Of a stretch of 39,692 nt of DNA, positions 1-8,363 are shown in pieces. The notes beneath the pieces were generated by a model, which ran no database searches, was not told the origin of the DNA, and was given only the letters and a program-made list of their open reading frames with translations. The position numbers and the translations under genes are program-made. Source of the DNA: Lachnospiraceae bacterium (GTDB taxonomy: Bacteria > Bacillota > Clostridia > Lachnospirales > Lachnospiraceae). The stretch spans positions 1-39,692 of the forward strand of contig JAFSIS010000079.1 of the NCBI GenBank assembly GCA_017439665.1, in the 5' to 3' direction. Position 1 is the first letter of the stretch. Each line of letters opens with the position of its first letter.

Positions 1-294
1 GAGGCGGTAAAGGAAGCCATAGAGGAGAACCTGCTGGATGGATTTTTCAAAAAGCATGAGAAGGGGGTGCTGGATATGACGTTAACGGAATATAATGAAG
101 AGGAATTTATCCGGAATCGTAAGGAAGAAGGAAGAGAAGAAGGTAAGTATGAGGCAACGATCAATATGGCAAGGGATTTATTCCGGGATGGTTATCCAGA
201 GGAAAAAATTATTGCTTCTCTTCAAAAGTATCTTGAGATTAGTTATGGCGAAGCCCAGGAACTCTTTGAAAAGGAAGTGGCCTGTCTGACATAA
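1..294 (+). CDS. C-terminal part of an Rpn/PD-(D/E)XK transposase-like protein
   Basis: The reading frame is open from the first base, so the gene begins outside the window and only about 97 C-terminal residues are seen. The segment is very charged (RNRKEEGREEGKYEA) and ends in helical repeats (ARDLFRDGYPEEKIIASL). This is typical of the tail of Rpn-family recombination-promoting nucleases, often annotated as PD-(D/E)XK nuclease family transposases. The catalytic domain is not in the window, so the family call is inferred from the tail alone. A hairpin terminator follows directly. Confidence 0.6.
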   Translation, partial: EAVKEAIEENLLDGFFKKHEKGVLDMTLTEYNEEEFIRNRKEEGREEGKYEATINMARDLFRDGYPEEKIIASLQKYLEISYGEAQELFEKEVACLT

Positions 295-297
295 ATA

Positions 298-342
298 AAA
301 ATCCACTGCATGCTGCTAGTGGTTGCCTCAGTGGATTTTGCT
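298..342 (+). terminator. Intrinsic terminator after the Rpn-like gene
   Basis: AAAATCCACTG pairs perfectly with CAGTGGATTTT across a 20-nt loop, followed by a short T-rich run. It starts a few bases after the stop codon. Confidence 0.7.
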
Positions 343-364
343 TTGTATATGCCTTGTTTTTTCC

Positions 365-393
365 TTGACACTGTGTGCTTTTTTGTATAGAAT
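365..393 (+). promoter_or_regulatory. Predicted sigma-A promoter of rny
   Basis: TTGACA at 365-370 and TAGAAT at 388-393 are separated by 17 bp. Transcription would start near 400, giving a leader of about 100 nt before the rny start. Confidence 0.6.
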
Positions 394-503
394 AAAAGTG
401 TTGTAGACTGCTAAGGTGAAATGGGCTGTAAATTGAGCTTATTACAGCATATTTTAGTTAAGTTATCGTACAATGAAAATTTAATAAGGAGGTGCTCCTG
501 TAC

Positions 504-2045
504 ATGGAAATCGTGATCGGTGTCGTCCTTGTTGTGATTGCTGTCGTAGCAACCGCTATTGTGACCACTTCTTATCAGAAGAAGGTTACGGCAGCTACTA
601 TCGGCAACGCAGAGGATAAGGCAAGAGAGATTATCGATGAAGCACTGAAAACTGCTGAGAACAAGAAGCGTGAAGGTCTCCTTGAGGTTAAGGAAGAGTC
701 TATTCGTACCAAGAACGAGCTGGACAAGGAAATCAAGGAACGAAGAGCCGAGGTACAGCGTTTTGAACGCCGTATTCAGCAGAAGGAAGAGAACATCGAT
801 AAGAAGGCGGATGCCATCGAAAAGAAGGAAGCAAGTCTGATTGCCAGGGAAGAAGAGATTTCCCGGCAGAAGGAAAAGATTGCTAAGCTCAATGAGGAAA
901 GAGTACAGGAACTGGAACGAATCTCTGGTTTAACCTCCGACCAGGCAAAAGAATACTTATTGAAAATTGTTGAAGACGAAGTGAAACATGAAACCGCTGT
1001 TCTCGTTAAGGAATTAGAAACGAGAGCAAAGGAAGAGGCAGACAAGAAGGCTAAGGAATATGTGGTAAATGCCATCCAAAGATGTGCAGCAGACCACGTA
1101 TCTGAGACCACGATTTCTGTTGTGCAGCTTCCTAACGATGAGATGAAGGGAAGGATTATTGGTAGAGAGGGACGGAATATCCGGACTCTTGAAACTCTGA
1201 CCGGTGTGGATCTGATTATTGATGATACACCTGAGGCAGTCGTTCTTTCCGGATTTGATCCTATTCGTAGGGAAGTGGCAAGGATTGCCCTTGAAAAGCT
1301 GATCGTTGACGGCCGTATCCATCCAGCCCGTATCGAGGAGATGGTAGAGAAGGCTCAGCGTGAAGTTGAGATGATGATTAAGGAAGAGGGAGAGGCAGCT
1401 GTCCTGGAGGTAGGTGTTCATGGAATTCATCCTGAGCTGGTAAGGCTGTTAGGTAAGATGAAGTTCAGAACAAGCTATGGACAGAATGTATTGAAGCATT
1501 CAATAGAGGTGGCTCAGTTATGCGGTCTTCTGGCTGCAGAATTGGGACTGGATATCCGCCTTGCCAAGAGAGCAGGTTTACTGCATGATATCGGTAAAGC
1601 TGTGGACCATGATATGGAAGGAAGCCATATCCAGCTGGGTTCAGAGCTCTGCCGCAAGTATAAGGAGTCTGCAGTGGTGATCAATGCTGTAGAATCCCAC
1701 CATGGTGATGTAGAGCCCACATCTTTAATTTCCTGTCTTGTACATGCTGCCGATACCATTTCTGCAGCACGTCCGGGGGCGAGAAGAGAGACGCTGGAGA
1801 CATATACCACACGTTTAAAACAATTAGAAGATATTACAAACAATTTCAAAGGTGTAGAAAAATCTTTTGCTATTCAGGCCGGTAGAGAGGTTCGTGTAAT
1901 GGTAGTTCCCGATCAGATCAATGATGCTGACATGGTATTACTGGCACGTGATATTTCCAAACAGATTGAAGCAGAAATGGAATATCCGGGACAGATTAAG
2001 GTCAATGTGATCCGTGAGAGCCGCGTTGTTGATTACGCTAAGTAA
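504..2045 (+). CDS. rny: Ribonuclease Y
   Basis: Membrane-anchored endoribonuclease that starts mRNA decay in Firmicutes. The 513-residue product matches the family size (about 520). Visible order: one N-terminal TM helix (about residues 2-23), a long charged coiled coil (about 30-190), a KH domain with [15 protein letters not shown] and the following helices, then an HD domain with [15 protein letters not shown] and SHHGDVEP as metal/catalytic motifs. ATG 504 is chosen because AAGGAGG lies 11 nt upstream; an in-frame GTG at 492 overlaps that SD. It stands alone between a promoter and a terminator. Confidence 0.97.
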   Translation: MEIVIGVVLVVIAVVATAIVTTSYQKKVTAATIGNAEDKAREIIDEALKTAENKKREGLLEVKEESIRTKNELDKEIKERRAEVQRFERRIQQKEENIDKKADAIEKKEASLIAREEEISRQKEKIAKLNEERVQELERISGLTSDQAKEYLLKIVEDEVKHETAVLVKELETRAKEEADKKAKEYVVNAIQRCAADHVSETTISVVQLPNDEMKGRIIGREGRNIRTLETLTGVDLIIDDTPEAVVLSGFDPIRREVARIALEKLIVDGRIHPARIEEMVEKAQREVEMMIKEEGEAAVLEVGVHGIHPELVRLLGKMKFRTSYGQNVLKHSIEVAQLCGLLAAELGLDIRLAKRAGLLHDIGKAVDHDMEGSHIQLGSELCRKYKESAVVINAVESHHGDVEPTSLISCLVHAADTISAARPGARRETLETYTTRLKQLEDITNNFKGVEKSFAIQAGREVRVMVVPDQINDADMVLLARDISKQIEAEMEYPGQIKVNVIRESRVVDYAK

Positions 2046-2085
2046 GAATACTCGTAGTGGTGAAGGTAATAAACAGTTACGAATA

Positions 2086-2102
2086 GTGAATTAGCACAGA
2101 TA
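2086..2102 (+). repeat. 17-bp motif, copy 1 (copy 2 at 3103-3119)
   Basis: GTGAATTAGCACAGATA occurs identically here and at 3103-3119. Both copies sit immediately 5' of an intrinsic terminator, after rny and after the lipoprotein gene respectively. The terminator stems themselves differ. Confidence 0.75.
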
Positions 2103-2105
2103 ACA

Positions 2106-2143
2106 AGAGTCTTGAAGATATTGATTTTCAAGGCTCTTTTTTT
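2106..2143 (+). terminator. Intrinsic terminator of rny
   Basis: AGAGTCTTGAA pairs with TTCAAGGCTCT (one G-T wobble), followed by seven T residues. Confidence 0.85.
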
Positions 2144-2204
2144 CTTAAGAAAGCTGCTGCCGGAAAGAAGGCAGAGGCAAAACGAAGAGAGAGGGAGATA
2201 GTGG

Positions 2205-3071
2205 ATGGGGGTTAACAAAGGAAGAGGGCAGAAAAAAGGAACAACAGCTTTAATAATCCTTTTTTTAATAGCCTGTATATTGAGTGGCTGTATTGCTTTG
2301 CCGGGGCAGGAGCCTTTCGGAGAAAGAACCTATTCAGATGAGGAGGCCCGGCTGGTGTATGAGAAGATCACTGAAAGTATGGTTCGGCTGGATTTCACGC
2401 AGTGGGAGGGATATTCTATTAGATGTAATGGTACAATAGGTGCTGGGTACAGTGACTGTATTGTAGTAGAGACAGAGGAGTACAGAGTTGCCTATCTGGA
2501 TGCTGACAAAGGAGAATATCTCTGGTATGAGGGGTGGCTATACTATACACTGGATGATCAGATTACCTATTGTGACATGGCATGGGAAGAATTACAGGCC
2601 AGAGAATTTGTGACAGAAGGATGGGAAATTGGGCAACATCTTTTAAACAGCGAACCTAAGAAGCTGCGTTATAAATATGTTCCCATGGCTTCTGGCAATA
2701 TTTTTTCAGCAGAGTATGAAAATGCTGACTGGAAAGGGAGGGAACTGCAATTTCCCCAATTATCCTTATCCCCGGACAGTAATGCGGATTATGATGGACT
2801 TTCCATAGGCTGGCAGGAGGGAGATTTAGTACCGCCTCCTTATACAGGGATTAGTTTTTTTCCCTATGAAGGCACCACAAGTCTGCAGGCAGAGCGAAGG
2901 ATCTGGTTTTTGGGAGAGGATTTTGGACTGACAGATGAGGTCGTTCCGGCCCTTTCCACACAGGAAGAAAATCGCCAGTGGTGCCGGCAGATTATTGAAA
3001 GCATGGATTTTTCCCGCCTGAGAGAAATGGGAACCTATGATAGTGAGTTGGAGATTCCACTGCCCTGGTAG
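2205..3071 (+). CDS. Hypothetical lipoprotein
   Basis: A 288-residue exported lipoprotein of unknown function. The N-terminus has a basic n-region, a hydrophobic segment (about residues 14-27) and a lipobox ILSGC with the lipidated cysteine at residue 29. The mature part is acidic, rich in tryptophan and tyrosine, and has no motif I recognise. The ATG follows a GAGGGAG SD. It forms its own unit between the rny terminator and another terminator. Confidence 0.8.
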   Translation: MGVNKGRGQKKGTTALIILFLIACILSGCIALPGQEPFGERTYSDEEARLVYEKITESMVRLDFTQWEGYSIRCNGTIGAGYSDCIVVETEEYRVAYLDADKGEYLWYEGWLYYTLDDQITYCDMAWEELQAREFVTEGWEIGQHLLNSEPKKLRYKYVPMASGNIFSAEYENADWKGRELQFPQLSLSPDSNADYDGLSIGWQEGDLVPPPYTGISFFPYEGTTSLQAERRIWFLGEDFGLTDEVVPALSTQEENRQWCRQIIESMDFSRLREMGTYDSELEIPLPW

Positions 3072-3102
3072 GATGCTTTAGAAAAAATATTGCCGATGGA
3101 TG

Positions 3103-3119
3103 GTGAATTAGCACAGATA
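3103..3119 (+). repeat. 17-bp motif, copy 2
   Basis: Exact copy of GTGAATTAGCACAGATA found at 2086-2102; its last base is the first base of the terminator stem that follows. Confidence 0.75.
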
Positions 3120-3155
3120 GAGGGAGAAAAATACTTCATTTTTCTCTCTTTTTTT
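3119..3155 (+). terminator. Intrinsic terminator of the lipoprotein gene
   Basis: AGAGGGAGAAAAAT pairs with ATTTTTCTCTCT (one bulge) around a 5-nt loop, followed by T7. Confidence 0.8.
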
Positions 3156-3218
3156 GCTTGTATATGGAAAAAAAATGTTGTACACTGGGTAAGGTCGTAT
3201 AATTGTATACAAAGGTAC

Positions 3219-3353
3219 AAAACAAGGAGGCATACCCTCTGCTCACCAAGAGGATAAACTTTGTAAACAAAGTTTGCATTTTTCTTCGAAAAACAAGGAG
3301 GCACGTCCTCTGCTCGCCAGAGGGCTCGCATTTTTCTTCGAAAAACAAGGAGG
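3219..3353 (+). repeat. Tandem SD/hairpin repeat upstream of the aminotransferase
   Basis: AAAACAAGGAGG occurs three times (3219-3230, 3290-3301, 3342-3353). After the first two copies comes a small hairpin: CCTCT...AGAGG in copy 1, CCTCTG...CAGAGG in copy 2. GCATTTTTCTTCG precedes the second and third. The second interval is 52 bp; the first is 71 bp because it carries an extra hairpin, AACTTTG-TAAA-CAAAGTT (3257-3274). Only the last copy is placed to serve the start at 3358. Confidence 0.85.
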
Positions 3354-3357
3354 ACTT

Positions 3358-4641
3358 ATGGAATTTCAAGCGTTATCTAAGGAAGAATTATTACAGCTGA
3401 AGGGAGAATTAGAGCAGCAGTTTAAAGAAGCCAGGGAAAAAAATCTTAAACTGGATATGTCCCGTGGTAAGCCTTCACCGGCACAGCTGGATATGTGTAT
3501 GGGCCTTATGGATGCATTGAATTCCAAAACTCCTTTATATGCATCGGATGGAACAGACTGTCGTAACTATGGTATTCTGGATGGACTTCCGGAATCCAAG
3601 CAGATGATGGCAGAGATCATGGAGGTTTCCCCCAATAAGGTTGTGGTATTGGGAAATGCCAGCCTTCCGATTATGTATGATACTATTTCCCGCGCAATGA
3701 CTCATGGAGTGTGTGGAAGCACCCCCTGGTGCAAGCTTCAGAAGGTTAAATTTTTATGCCCTGTGCCGGGCTACGACAGACATTTTGCCATTACGGAGCA
3801 TTTTGGAATTGAGATGATCAACGTTCCCATGACCTTAGAGGGACCAGATATGGATATGGTTGAGAAGCTGGTCAACAGTGATCCCTCTGTAAAGGGTATC
3901 TGGTGTGTTCCCAAGTATTCCAATCCCCAGGGAATTTCCTATAGTGATGAAGTGGTGAGACGGTTTGCCAATTTAAAGCCGGCGGCTAAGGGCTTCAGGA
4001 TCTACTGGGATAATGCTTACGCGGTTCATCACCTTTATGAGGATAAGCAGGACCATATTTTAAATATTATTGATGAGTGTGAAAAAGCCGGAAATCCGGA
4101 TATGGTATTCATGTTTGCGTCCACCAGCAAAATCAGCTTTTCCGGAAGCGGTATTGCAGCTGTGGCAGCTTCAGAAAAGAATCTGGACTGGATGAGAAGC
4201 TCCCTTACTTTACAGACCATCGGCTATGATAAGATTAATCAGCTAAGACATGTAAAATACTTTAAAAATTTGGAGGGAATCAAGGCCCACATGAAAAAGC
4301 ATGCGGACATTATGAGACCCAAATTTGAAGCAGTACTGGATATCCTGGAAAAAAATCTGGGTGGGCTGGGAATCGGAAGCTGGATCAGACCCCATGGCGG
4401 CTACTTTATTTCCTTTGAGGCCATGGAGGGCTGTGCAAAAGCTACCGTAGAAAAATGTAAGGAGGCCGGAATCACCCTTACCGGGGCCGGTGCGACCTAT
4501 CCCTATAAAAAAGATCCGGCAGACAGCAATATCCGTATTGCTCCTTCCTTCCCTTCGCCTGAGGAGATGGCAGCGGCAGCTGAGATTTTTACTCTTTGCG
4601 TGAAGCTGGTCAGTGTAGAGAAGCTGTTAGCAGCAAAATAA
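3358..4641 (+). CDS. Class I aminotransferase, MocR-type (probable aspartate aminotransferase)
   Basis: PLP-dependent aminotransferase of 427 residues, cytosolic, resembling the Aminotran_MocR family that includes aspartate aminotransferases of Gram-positive bacteria. Visible motifs: YGILDGLPE near the N-terminus, VPKYSNPQGISY (substrate/PLP region), IYWDNAYAVHHL with the PLP-pyridine Asp, STSKISFSGSG with the Schiff-base lysine, and GATYPYKKDPADSNIRIAPS with the carboxylate-binding Arg. ATG 3358 is chosen because AAGGAGG precedes it by 4 nt; the frame is open further upstream but runs through the repeats. The last six codons and stop lie inside a 40-bp tandem repeat. Substrate preference is inferred from the family only. 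Confidence 0.9.
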   Translation: MEFQALSKEELLQLKGELEQQFKEAREKNLKLDMSRGKPSPAQLDMCMGLMDALNSKTPLYASDGTDCRNYGILDGLPESKQMMAEIMEVSPNKVVVLGNASLPIMYDTISRAMTHGVCGSTPWCKLQKVKFLCPVPGYDRHFAITEHFGIEMINVPMTLEGPDMDMVEKLVNSDPSVKGIWCVPKYSNPQGISYSDEVVRRFANLKPAAKGFRIYWDNAYAVHHLYEDKQDHILNIIDECEKAGNPDMVFMFASTSKISFSGSGIAAVAASEKNLDWMRSSLTLQTIGYDKINQLRHVKYFKNLEGIKAHMKKHADIMRPKFEAVLDILEKNLGGLGIGSWIRPHGGYFISFEAMEGCAKATVEKCKEAGITLTGAGATYPYKKDPADSNIRIAPSFPSPEEMAAAAEIFTLCVKLVSVEKLLAAK

Positions 4642-4728
4642 GAGCCAAAGCAGGCACAATAAGCTGTTAGCAGCCAAATAAAAGCCAAAGCGGGCACAGT
4701 AAGCTGTTAGCAGCAAAGTAAAAGCCAG
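4621..4728 (+). repeat. 40-bp tandem repeat over the aminotransferase stop codon
   Basis: Three units start at 4621, 4661 and 4701, exactly 40 bp apart. Each begins AAGCTGTTAGCAGC and carries the same terminal codons (KLLAAK) and a TAA. The third unit loses identity after about 28 bp. The first unit is the coding end; units two and three are copies in the 3' UTR. Mismatches between units are few. Confidence 0.9.
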
Positions 4729-4797
4729 GGAAAAAGCAGAAAACTGCTGATAAAGCAGGAAAAAATTGTTGCAGATGCAGCAAAAGGAGAGATGAAA

Positions 4798-5337
4798 ATG
4801 GCAGAGTTTAAACGGCTCGAACGAAAACTGGTGGCCCATGGCTCCATTATCGATTATTACCACGATATTGTGCAGGTGCCAAACGGAAATATCGTTACCT
4901 GGGATTTTATCGGTCATAGGGGAGCTGCAGCAGTGGTTCCTGTTCGTGAAGATGGAAAGATTCTTATGGTAAGGCAGTATCGCAATGCCCTGGACAGGGA
5001 GACACTGGAAATTCCGGCAGGTGGATTAAAGGGAGCCGATGAGCCGACCAGGGCAGCAGCGGCCAGAGAGCTGGAGGAAGAAACAGGGTACGCTTCTGAT
5101 GACCTTGAACTGCTCATTACCATCCGTACTACGGTGGCTTTTTGTGATGAAAAAATTGATATTTATGTGGCTAAAAATCTGAAAAAGAGCCATCAGAATC
5201 TGGATGAGGATGAATTCATCCATGTGGAGGCCTACACGGTGGAAGAACTCTGTGAGATGATCTACCAGGGAAAGATTGAGGATGGAAAAACGATTTCTGC
5301 CATTATGAGTTACTGCAATAAATATCTGCAAGGATAA
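4798..5337 (+). CDS. nudF: ADP-ribose pyrophosphatase, Nudix family
   Basis: Hydrolyses ADP-ribose-type nucleoside diphosphate sugars in the cytosol. The Nudix box is complete: G-x5-E-x7-REL-EEE-TGY, around residues 76-98, within GGLKGADEPTRAAAAREL. Length (179) fits the NudF/YqkG group. ATG 4798 is preferred over ATG 4792 because GGAG ends 8 nt before the former and only 2 nt before the latter. nudF next to spoIIM and xerD is the order also known from Bacillus, which supports all three calls. Confidence 0.93.
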   Translation: MAEFKRLERKLVAHGSIIDYYHDIVQVPNGNIVTWDFIGHRGAAAVVPVREDGKILMVRQYRNALDRETLEIPAGGLKGADEPTRAAAARELEEETGYASDDLELLITIRTTVAFCDEKIDIYVAKNLKKSHQNLDEDEFIHVEAYTVEELCEMIYQGKIEDGKTISAIMSYCNKYLQG

Positions 5338-5422
5338 TAAACTTTTGCAATAAAACTTGCATACATAATCAGGAAGCTTGCACATAGAATAGAAACAACG
5401 AAAAGAAGGATAAGGCAGCGGA

Positions 5423-6022
5423 TTGAAAAAATCAATTTTTTCGGCATATGGTGAACTTATCATTATCGGCCTGTTTCTGGGTGGATTTCTATTGGGGCTT
5501 ATGATTATTTCCCTGACCAGGGAAAGCTGGCTTACAGTCCTGCCCTGGCTGGAGCCGGATTTTATCTGGAAAATAGAACAGATCAGTGTAGACAAAAGAG
5601 CACTGTTTTTTCTCGTTATGGGGAAAAGACTACGTGCTTTTTTTCTGTTGTGGCTCTTATCCCGGTCCAGACTGAATAAGGCAGCAAATCTTCTTTTTTT
5701 CAGTGCATGGGGATTTGGGACAGGAATGGTCATGGAGCTTTTTATCATCAGGTATGGGCTGAAGGGGCTGGTTTTTTATCTGGGTATGGTTCTGCCACAG
5801 GCTCTTTTTTATCTTCCCGGTTTCTATTTTCTGGGAGTATCCTGCCTGAAACGATCCGGGGAAAAGAAGTATTTGGAATTTACAGAAGAAATGATAAGGG
5901 GAAGGAAGCGAAGCCGGTCAAAACGGATGACGGGATTGGAAATGATTCTGATTGGAATAACGATAGAAAGTCTTGTCAATCCGGAAATCATAAAAAAACT
6001 TTCAGAGCTCCTGCTGGGATAG
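5423..6022 (+). CDS. spoIIM: Stage II sporulation protein M family protein
   Basis: Integral membrane protein of 199 residues with an N-terminal helix (about 8-30) and several more hydrophobic segments (about 60-80, 85-105, 110-135), ending in a basic tail and a last helix. In Bacillus, SpoIIM is part of the SpoIIDMP machine that remodels septal peptidoglycan during engulfment. The call rests on the membrane pattern and on the position between nudF and xerD. The start is TTG, with AAGGA 12 nt upstream. Confidence 0.8.
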   Translation: MKKSIFSAYGELIIIGLFLGGFLLGLMIISLTRESWLTVLPWLEPDFIWKIEQISVDKRALFFLVMGKRLRAFFLLWLLSRSRLNKAANLLFFSAWGFGTGMVMELFIIRYGLKGLVFYLGMVLPQALFYLPGFYFLGVSCLKRSGEKKYLEFTEEMIRGRKRSRSKRMTGLEMILIGITIESLVNPEIIKKLSELLLG

Positions 6023-6209
6023 GATTACTATATATGGTATTGCGTAAAGAGATTTTTGTCGATATCTTGTAGATTCTTCAAAATCACCGAAAATAAAGGA
6101 TTTTTTAGGCAAAATTACTCGTTGCTTTTAAAGATTTTTCTGCGTATAATGGGAACTGCATTCGCTCCTTGAAAAGAGGTAATGGCAGGACTGATGGCGG
6201 AAAGGTACA

Positions 6210-7100
6210 ATGATGATCGAAAAAGCGGTAGAGGGATTTGTTTCCTATTTGCACAATGTGAAGAAGACATCCTATAATACAGAGATGTCTTATTTACGTG
6301 ATCTGAATAAGATGCGAATCTATCTGGAAGGCCGGGGAATTGAGCGGGTAAGTCAGATTGATGAAAACAGTCTCCGCGACTACATTCGGTATCTGGAGCA
6401 GAATCGATTTGCTGCGGCCACTATTTCCAGAAATATTGCCGCCATTAAATCCTGGTATGTGTATATGCTGAAGGAGCAGATGATCGTCTATGATTGTGCA
6501 GAGGAGCTGAAGGCCCCCAGAATCGATAAAAAACCTCCCGAGGTACTGACCACCAAAGAGGTGGAGAAGCTGTTAAAGCAGCCCTCTGGCAAGAATCCCA
6601 AGGAGATCAGAGATAGAGCCATGCTGGAGCTTCTGTATGCTACGGGAATCCGGGTAACAGAGCTGATCACCATGGAGATTTCCCAGCTGGATCTGCAGAT
6701 GAATTATATCCTTTGCAAGGATGGAAATAAAGACAGGGTGATTCCCTTTGGACCAAAAGCCAGGGTGGCTCTCTTAAACTATCTGGAAAATTCCCGGAAG
6801 GTGATGGTAAGTCAGCAGGATTCGAAGGTGGTTTTTGTCAACTGCTCCGGCAAGCCTATGAGCAGACAGGGCTTCTGGAAGCTGGTTAAGCATTACGCGG
6901 CCAAGGCAGGGATCAAAAAGGATATTACTCCCCATACCCTGCGCCATTCTTTTGCTGCCCATCTGGTGGAAAATGGGGCAGATCTGAAAAGTGTGCAGGA
7001 GATGCTGGGCCATTCGGATATTTCCACCACTCAGATTTATGCCAATATGAATCACAATAAATTAAGGCAGGTGTATGCCAAGGCGCACCCCAGAGGATAA
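6210..7100 (+). CDS. xerD: Site-specific tyrosine recombinase XerD
   Basis: Resolves chromosome dimers at dif with XerC. The 296 residues show the N-terminal SAM-like core-binding domain (1-100) and the catalytic domain with all active-site residues: R148 (TGIRVTEL), K174 (DGNKDRV, after CK), H242 and R245 (HTLRHSF), H268 (LGHSD) and nucleophile Y277 (QIYAN). GGAAAGG precedes two adjacent ATGs (6210, 6213), so the start is ambiguous by one codon. It is single and chromosomal, with no element around it, which favours the housekeeping role over an integrase. Confidence 0.95.
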   Translation: MMIEKAVEGFVSYLHNVKKTSYNTEMSYLRDLNKMRIYLEGRGIERVSQIDENSLRDYIRYLEQNRFAAATISRNIAAIKSWYVYMLKEQMIVYDCAEELKAPRIDKKPPEVLTTKEVEKLLKQPSGKNPKEIRDRAMLELLYATGIRVTELITMEISQLDLQMNYILCKDGNKDRVIPFGPKARVALLNYLENSRKVMVSQQDSKVVFVNCSGKPMSRQGFWKLVKHYAAKAGIKKDITPHTLRHSFAAHLVENGADLKSVQEMLGHSDISTTQIYANMNHNKLRQVYAKAHPRG

Positions 7101-7106
7101 AAAGAT

Positions 7107-7164
7107 AAAAAAGGAGCTGATTCGGTTTCCCGGTTTTCGGGGAAGCCGGATCAGCTCCTTTTCA
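7107..7164. terminator. Bidirectional terminator between xerD and the DAHP synthase gene
   Basis: AAAAAGGAGCTGAT... pairs with ...ATCAGCTCCTTTT over about 20 bp, with A-rich and T-rich flanks on either side, so it can end transcription from both directions. Confidence 0.85.
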
Positions 7165-7168
7165 GCAT

Positions 7169-8197
7169 TTATTCGTATTCTGCAATATCGTAGATCAGGC
7201 GTTCCGTGTCTGCCCAGCCCAGGCAGGGGTCGGTAATGGATTTACCGAAGACACCGTCTCCGATTTTCTGGCAGCCTTCCTCCAGATAGCTTTCGATCAT
7301 GAGACCCTTAACCAGCTTGTAGATATCAGGATTCAGCCGGCGGCTGTGCATAACCTCCTTAGCAATACGGATCTGCTGCTCGTACTGCTTGTTGGAGTTA
7401 TTGTGATTGGTATCGATGATACAGGCAGGATTTAAGTAGTCTCGTTCATTGTAGAGATTGATCAACAGATGAAGATCCTCGTAATGGTAGTTGGGAAGAC
7501 TTCTTCCATATTTATTTACCGCGCCTCTGAGAACGGTGTGGGCCAGAGGATTACCGGAGGTTTCCACCTCATAGCCTCTGTAAATAAAGGAATGAGCCTG
7601 CTGTGCCGCATACACAGAATTCAGCATAACGGAGAAATCACCACTGGTAGGATTCTTCATTCCGGCAGGTACATCGAAGCCGCTGACCGTGAGGCGGTGC
7701 TGCTGGTCCTCCACGGATCTGGCACCGATGGCGACATAGGAGAGAATATCGGAAACATAAGGCCAGTTTTCAGGATAGAGCATTTCGTCTGCTGCGGTCA
7801 GGCCGGATTCCTCCATGGCACGGATATGCATTTTACGCATGGCGATCAGACCCTGTAAAAAGTCCGGTTTTTTCTCCGGATCAGGCTGGGATACGATGCC
7901 TTTATAGCCTTCACCGGTGGTACGGGGCTTATTGGTATAGATACGGGGGATGAGGATCAGTTTATCCTTTACCTTCTCATTGATCCTGGCAAGACGGCTG
8001 ATATATTCACAAACAGAATCCTCGTTATCTGCAGAACAGGGGCCGATGATCAACAGAAATTTGTTGCTGTTTCCACAGATCACCTCCTTGATCTCTGCGT
8101 CCCTTTTCTTCTTTAATTCCACAAGGGAAGCGGGTACCGGCAGCTGCCCCTTGATCTCCTCCGGAGTGGGGAGCTTGGTAATAAATTCGAAACTCAT
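7169..8197 (-). CDS. aroF: 3-deoxy-7-phosphoheptulonate synthase (DAHP synthase, type I)
   Basis: First step of the shikimate pathway: PEP plus erythrose 4-phosphate gives DAHP. The 342 residues match the AroF/G/H family: LLIIGPCSADNEDSV, PRIYTNKPRTTGEGYKG, GARSVEDQQHR, DVPAGMKNPTSG, DTNHNNSNKQYEQQ, and GVFGKSITDPCLGW near the end are diagnostic. GAGAGGAG lies just before the ATG on the minus strand. No fused chorismate mutase or ACT domain is seen. The number-specific isozyme symbol is nominal. Confidence 0.96.
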   Translation of the reverse strand: MSFEFITKLPTPEEIKGQLPVPASLVELKKKRDAEIKEVICGNSNKFLLIIGPCSADNEDSVCEYISRLARINEKVKDKLILIPRIYTNKPRTTGEGYKGIVSQPDPEKKPDFLQGLIAMRKMHIRAMEESGLTAADEMLYPENWPYVSDILSYVAIGARSVEDQQHRLTVSGFDVPAGMKNPTSGDFSVMLNSVYAAQQAHSFIYRGYEVETSGNPLAHTVLRGAVNKYGRSLPNYHYEDLHLLINLYNERDYLNPACIIDTNHNNSNKQYEQQIRIAKEVMHSRRLNPDIYKLVKGLMIESYLEEGCQKIGDGVFGKSITDPCLGWADTERLIYDIAEYE

Positions 8198-8363
8198 ATA
8201 CTCCTCTCATTTCTACTGCAAAAGCAGCCTGTTGTATAAGTATTGTATGCTGATGAGCCATAGGCCAATGCATCAGCTATCAGTTTAGCATATTTATGCA
8301 GGAAATTCAAAATGTTTCTGCTCTGGTCTTTTATCTCGGTTTCTTTATGTTTCGCTCCGGCCT

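Noticed and set aside
3219..3353. Possible small CRISPR-like array
   Set aside because: Repeat units are unequal (71 and 52 bp apart), the intervening DNA is itself repeated, and no cas gene is present.
4621..4728. Possible CRISPR or protein repeat domain
   Set aside because: Units are contiguous, without spacers, and each carries a stop codon, so it is a simple tandem duplication.
5026..5748. 240-residue open frame on the minus strand
   Set aside because: It lies antisense to nudF and spoIIM, has no family motif or SD, and the plus-strand genes are clear.
6210..7100. Tyrosine recombinase as a mobile-element integrase
   Set aside because: Length, catalytic spacing and the nudF-spoIIM-xerD context fit housekeeping XerD; no element boundaries are seen.
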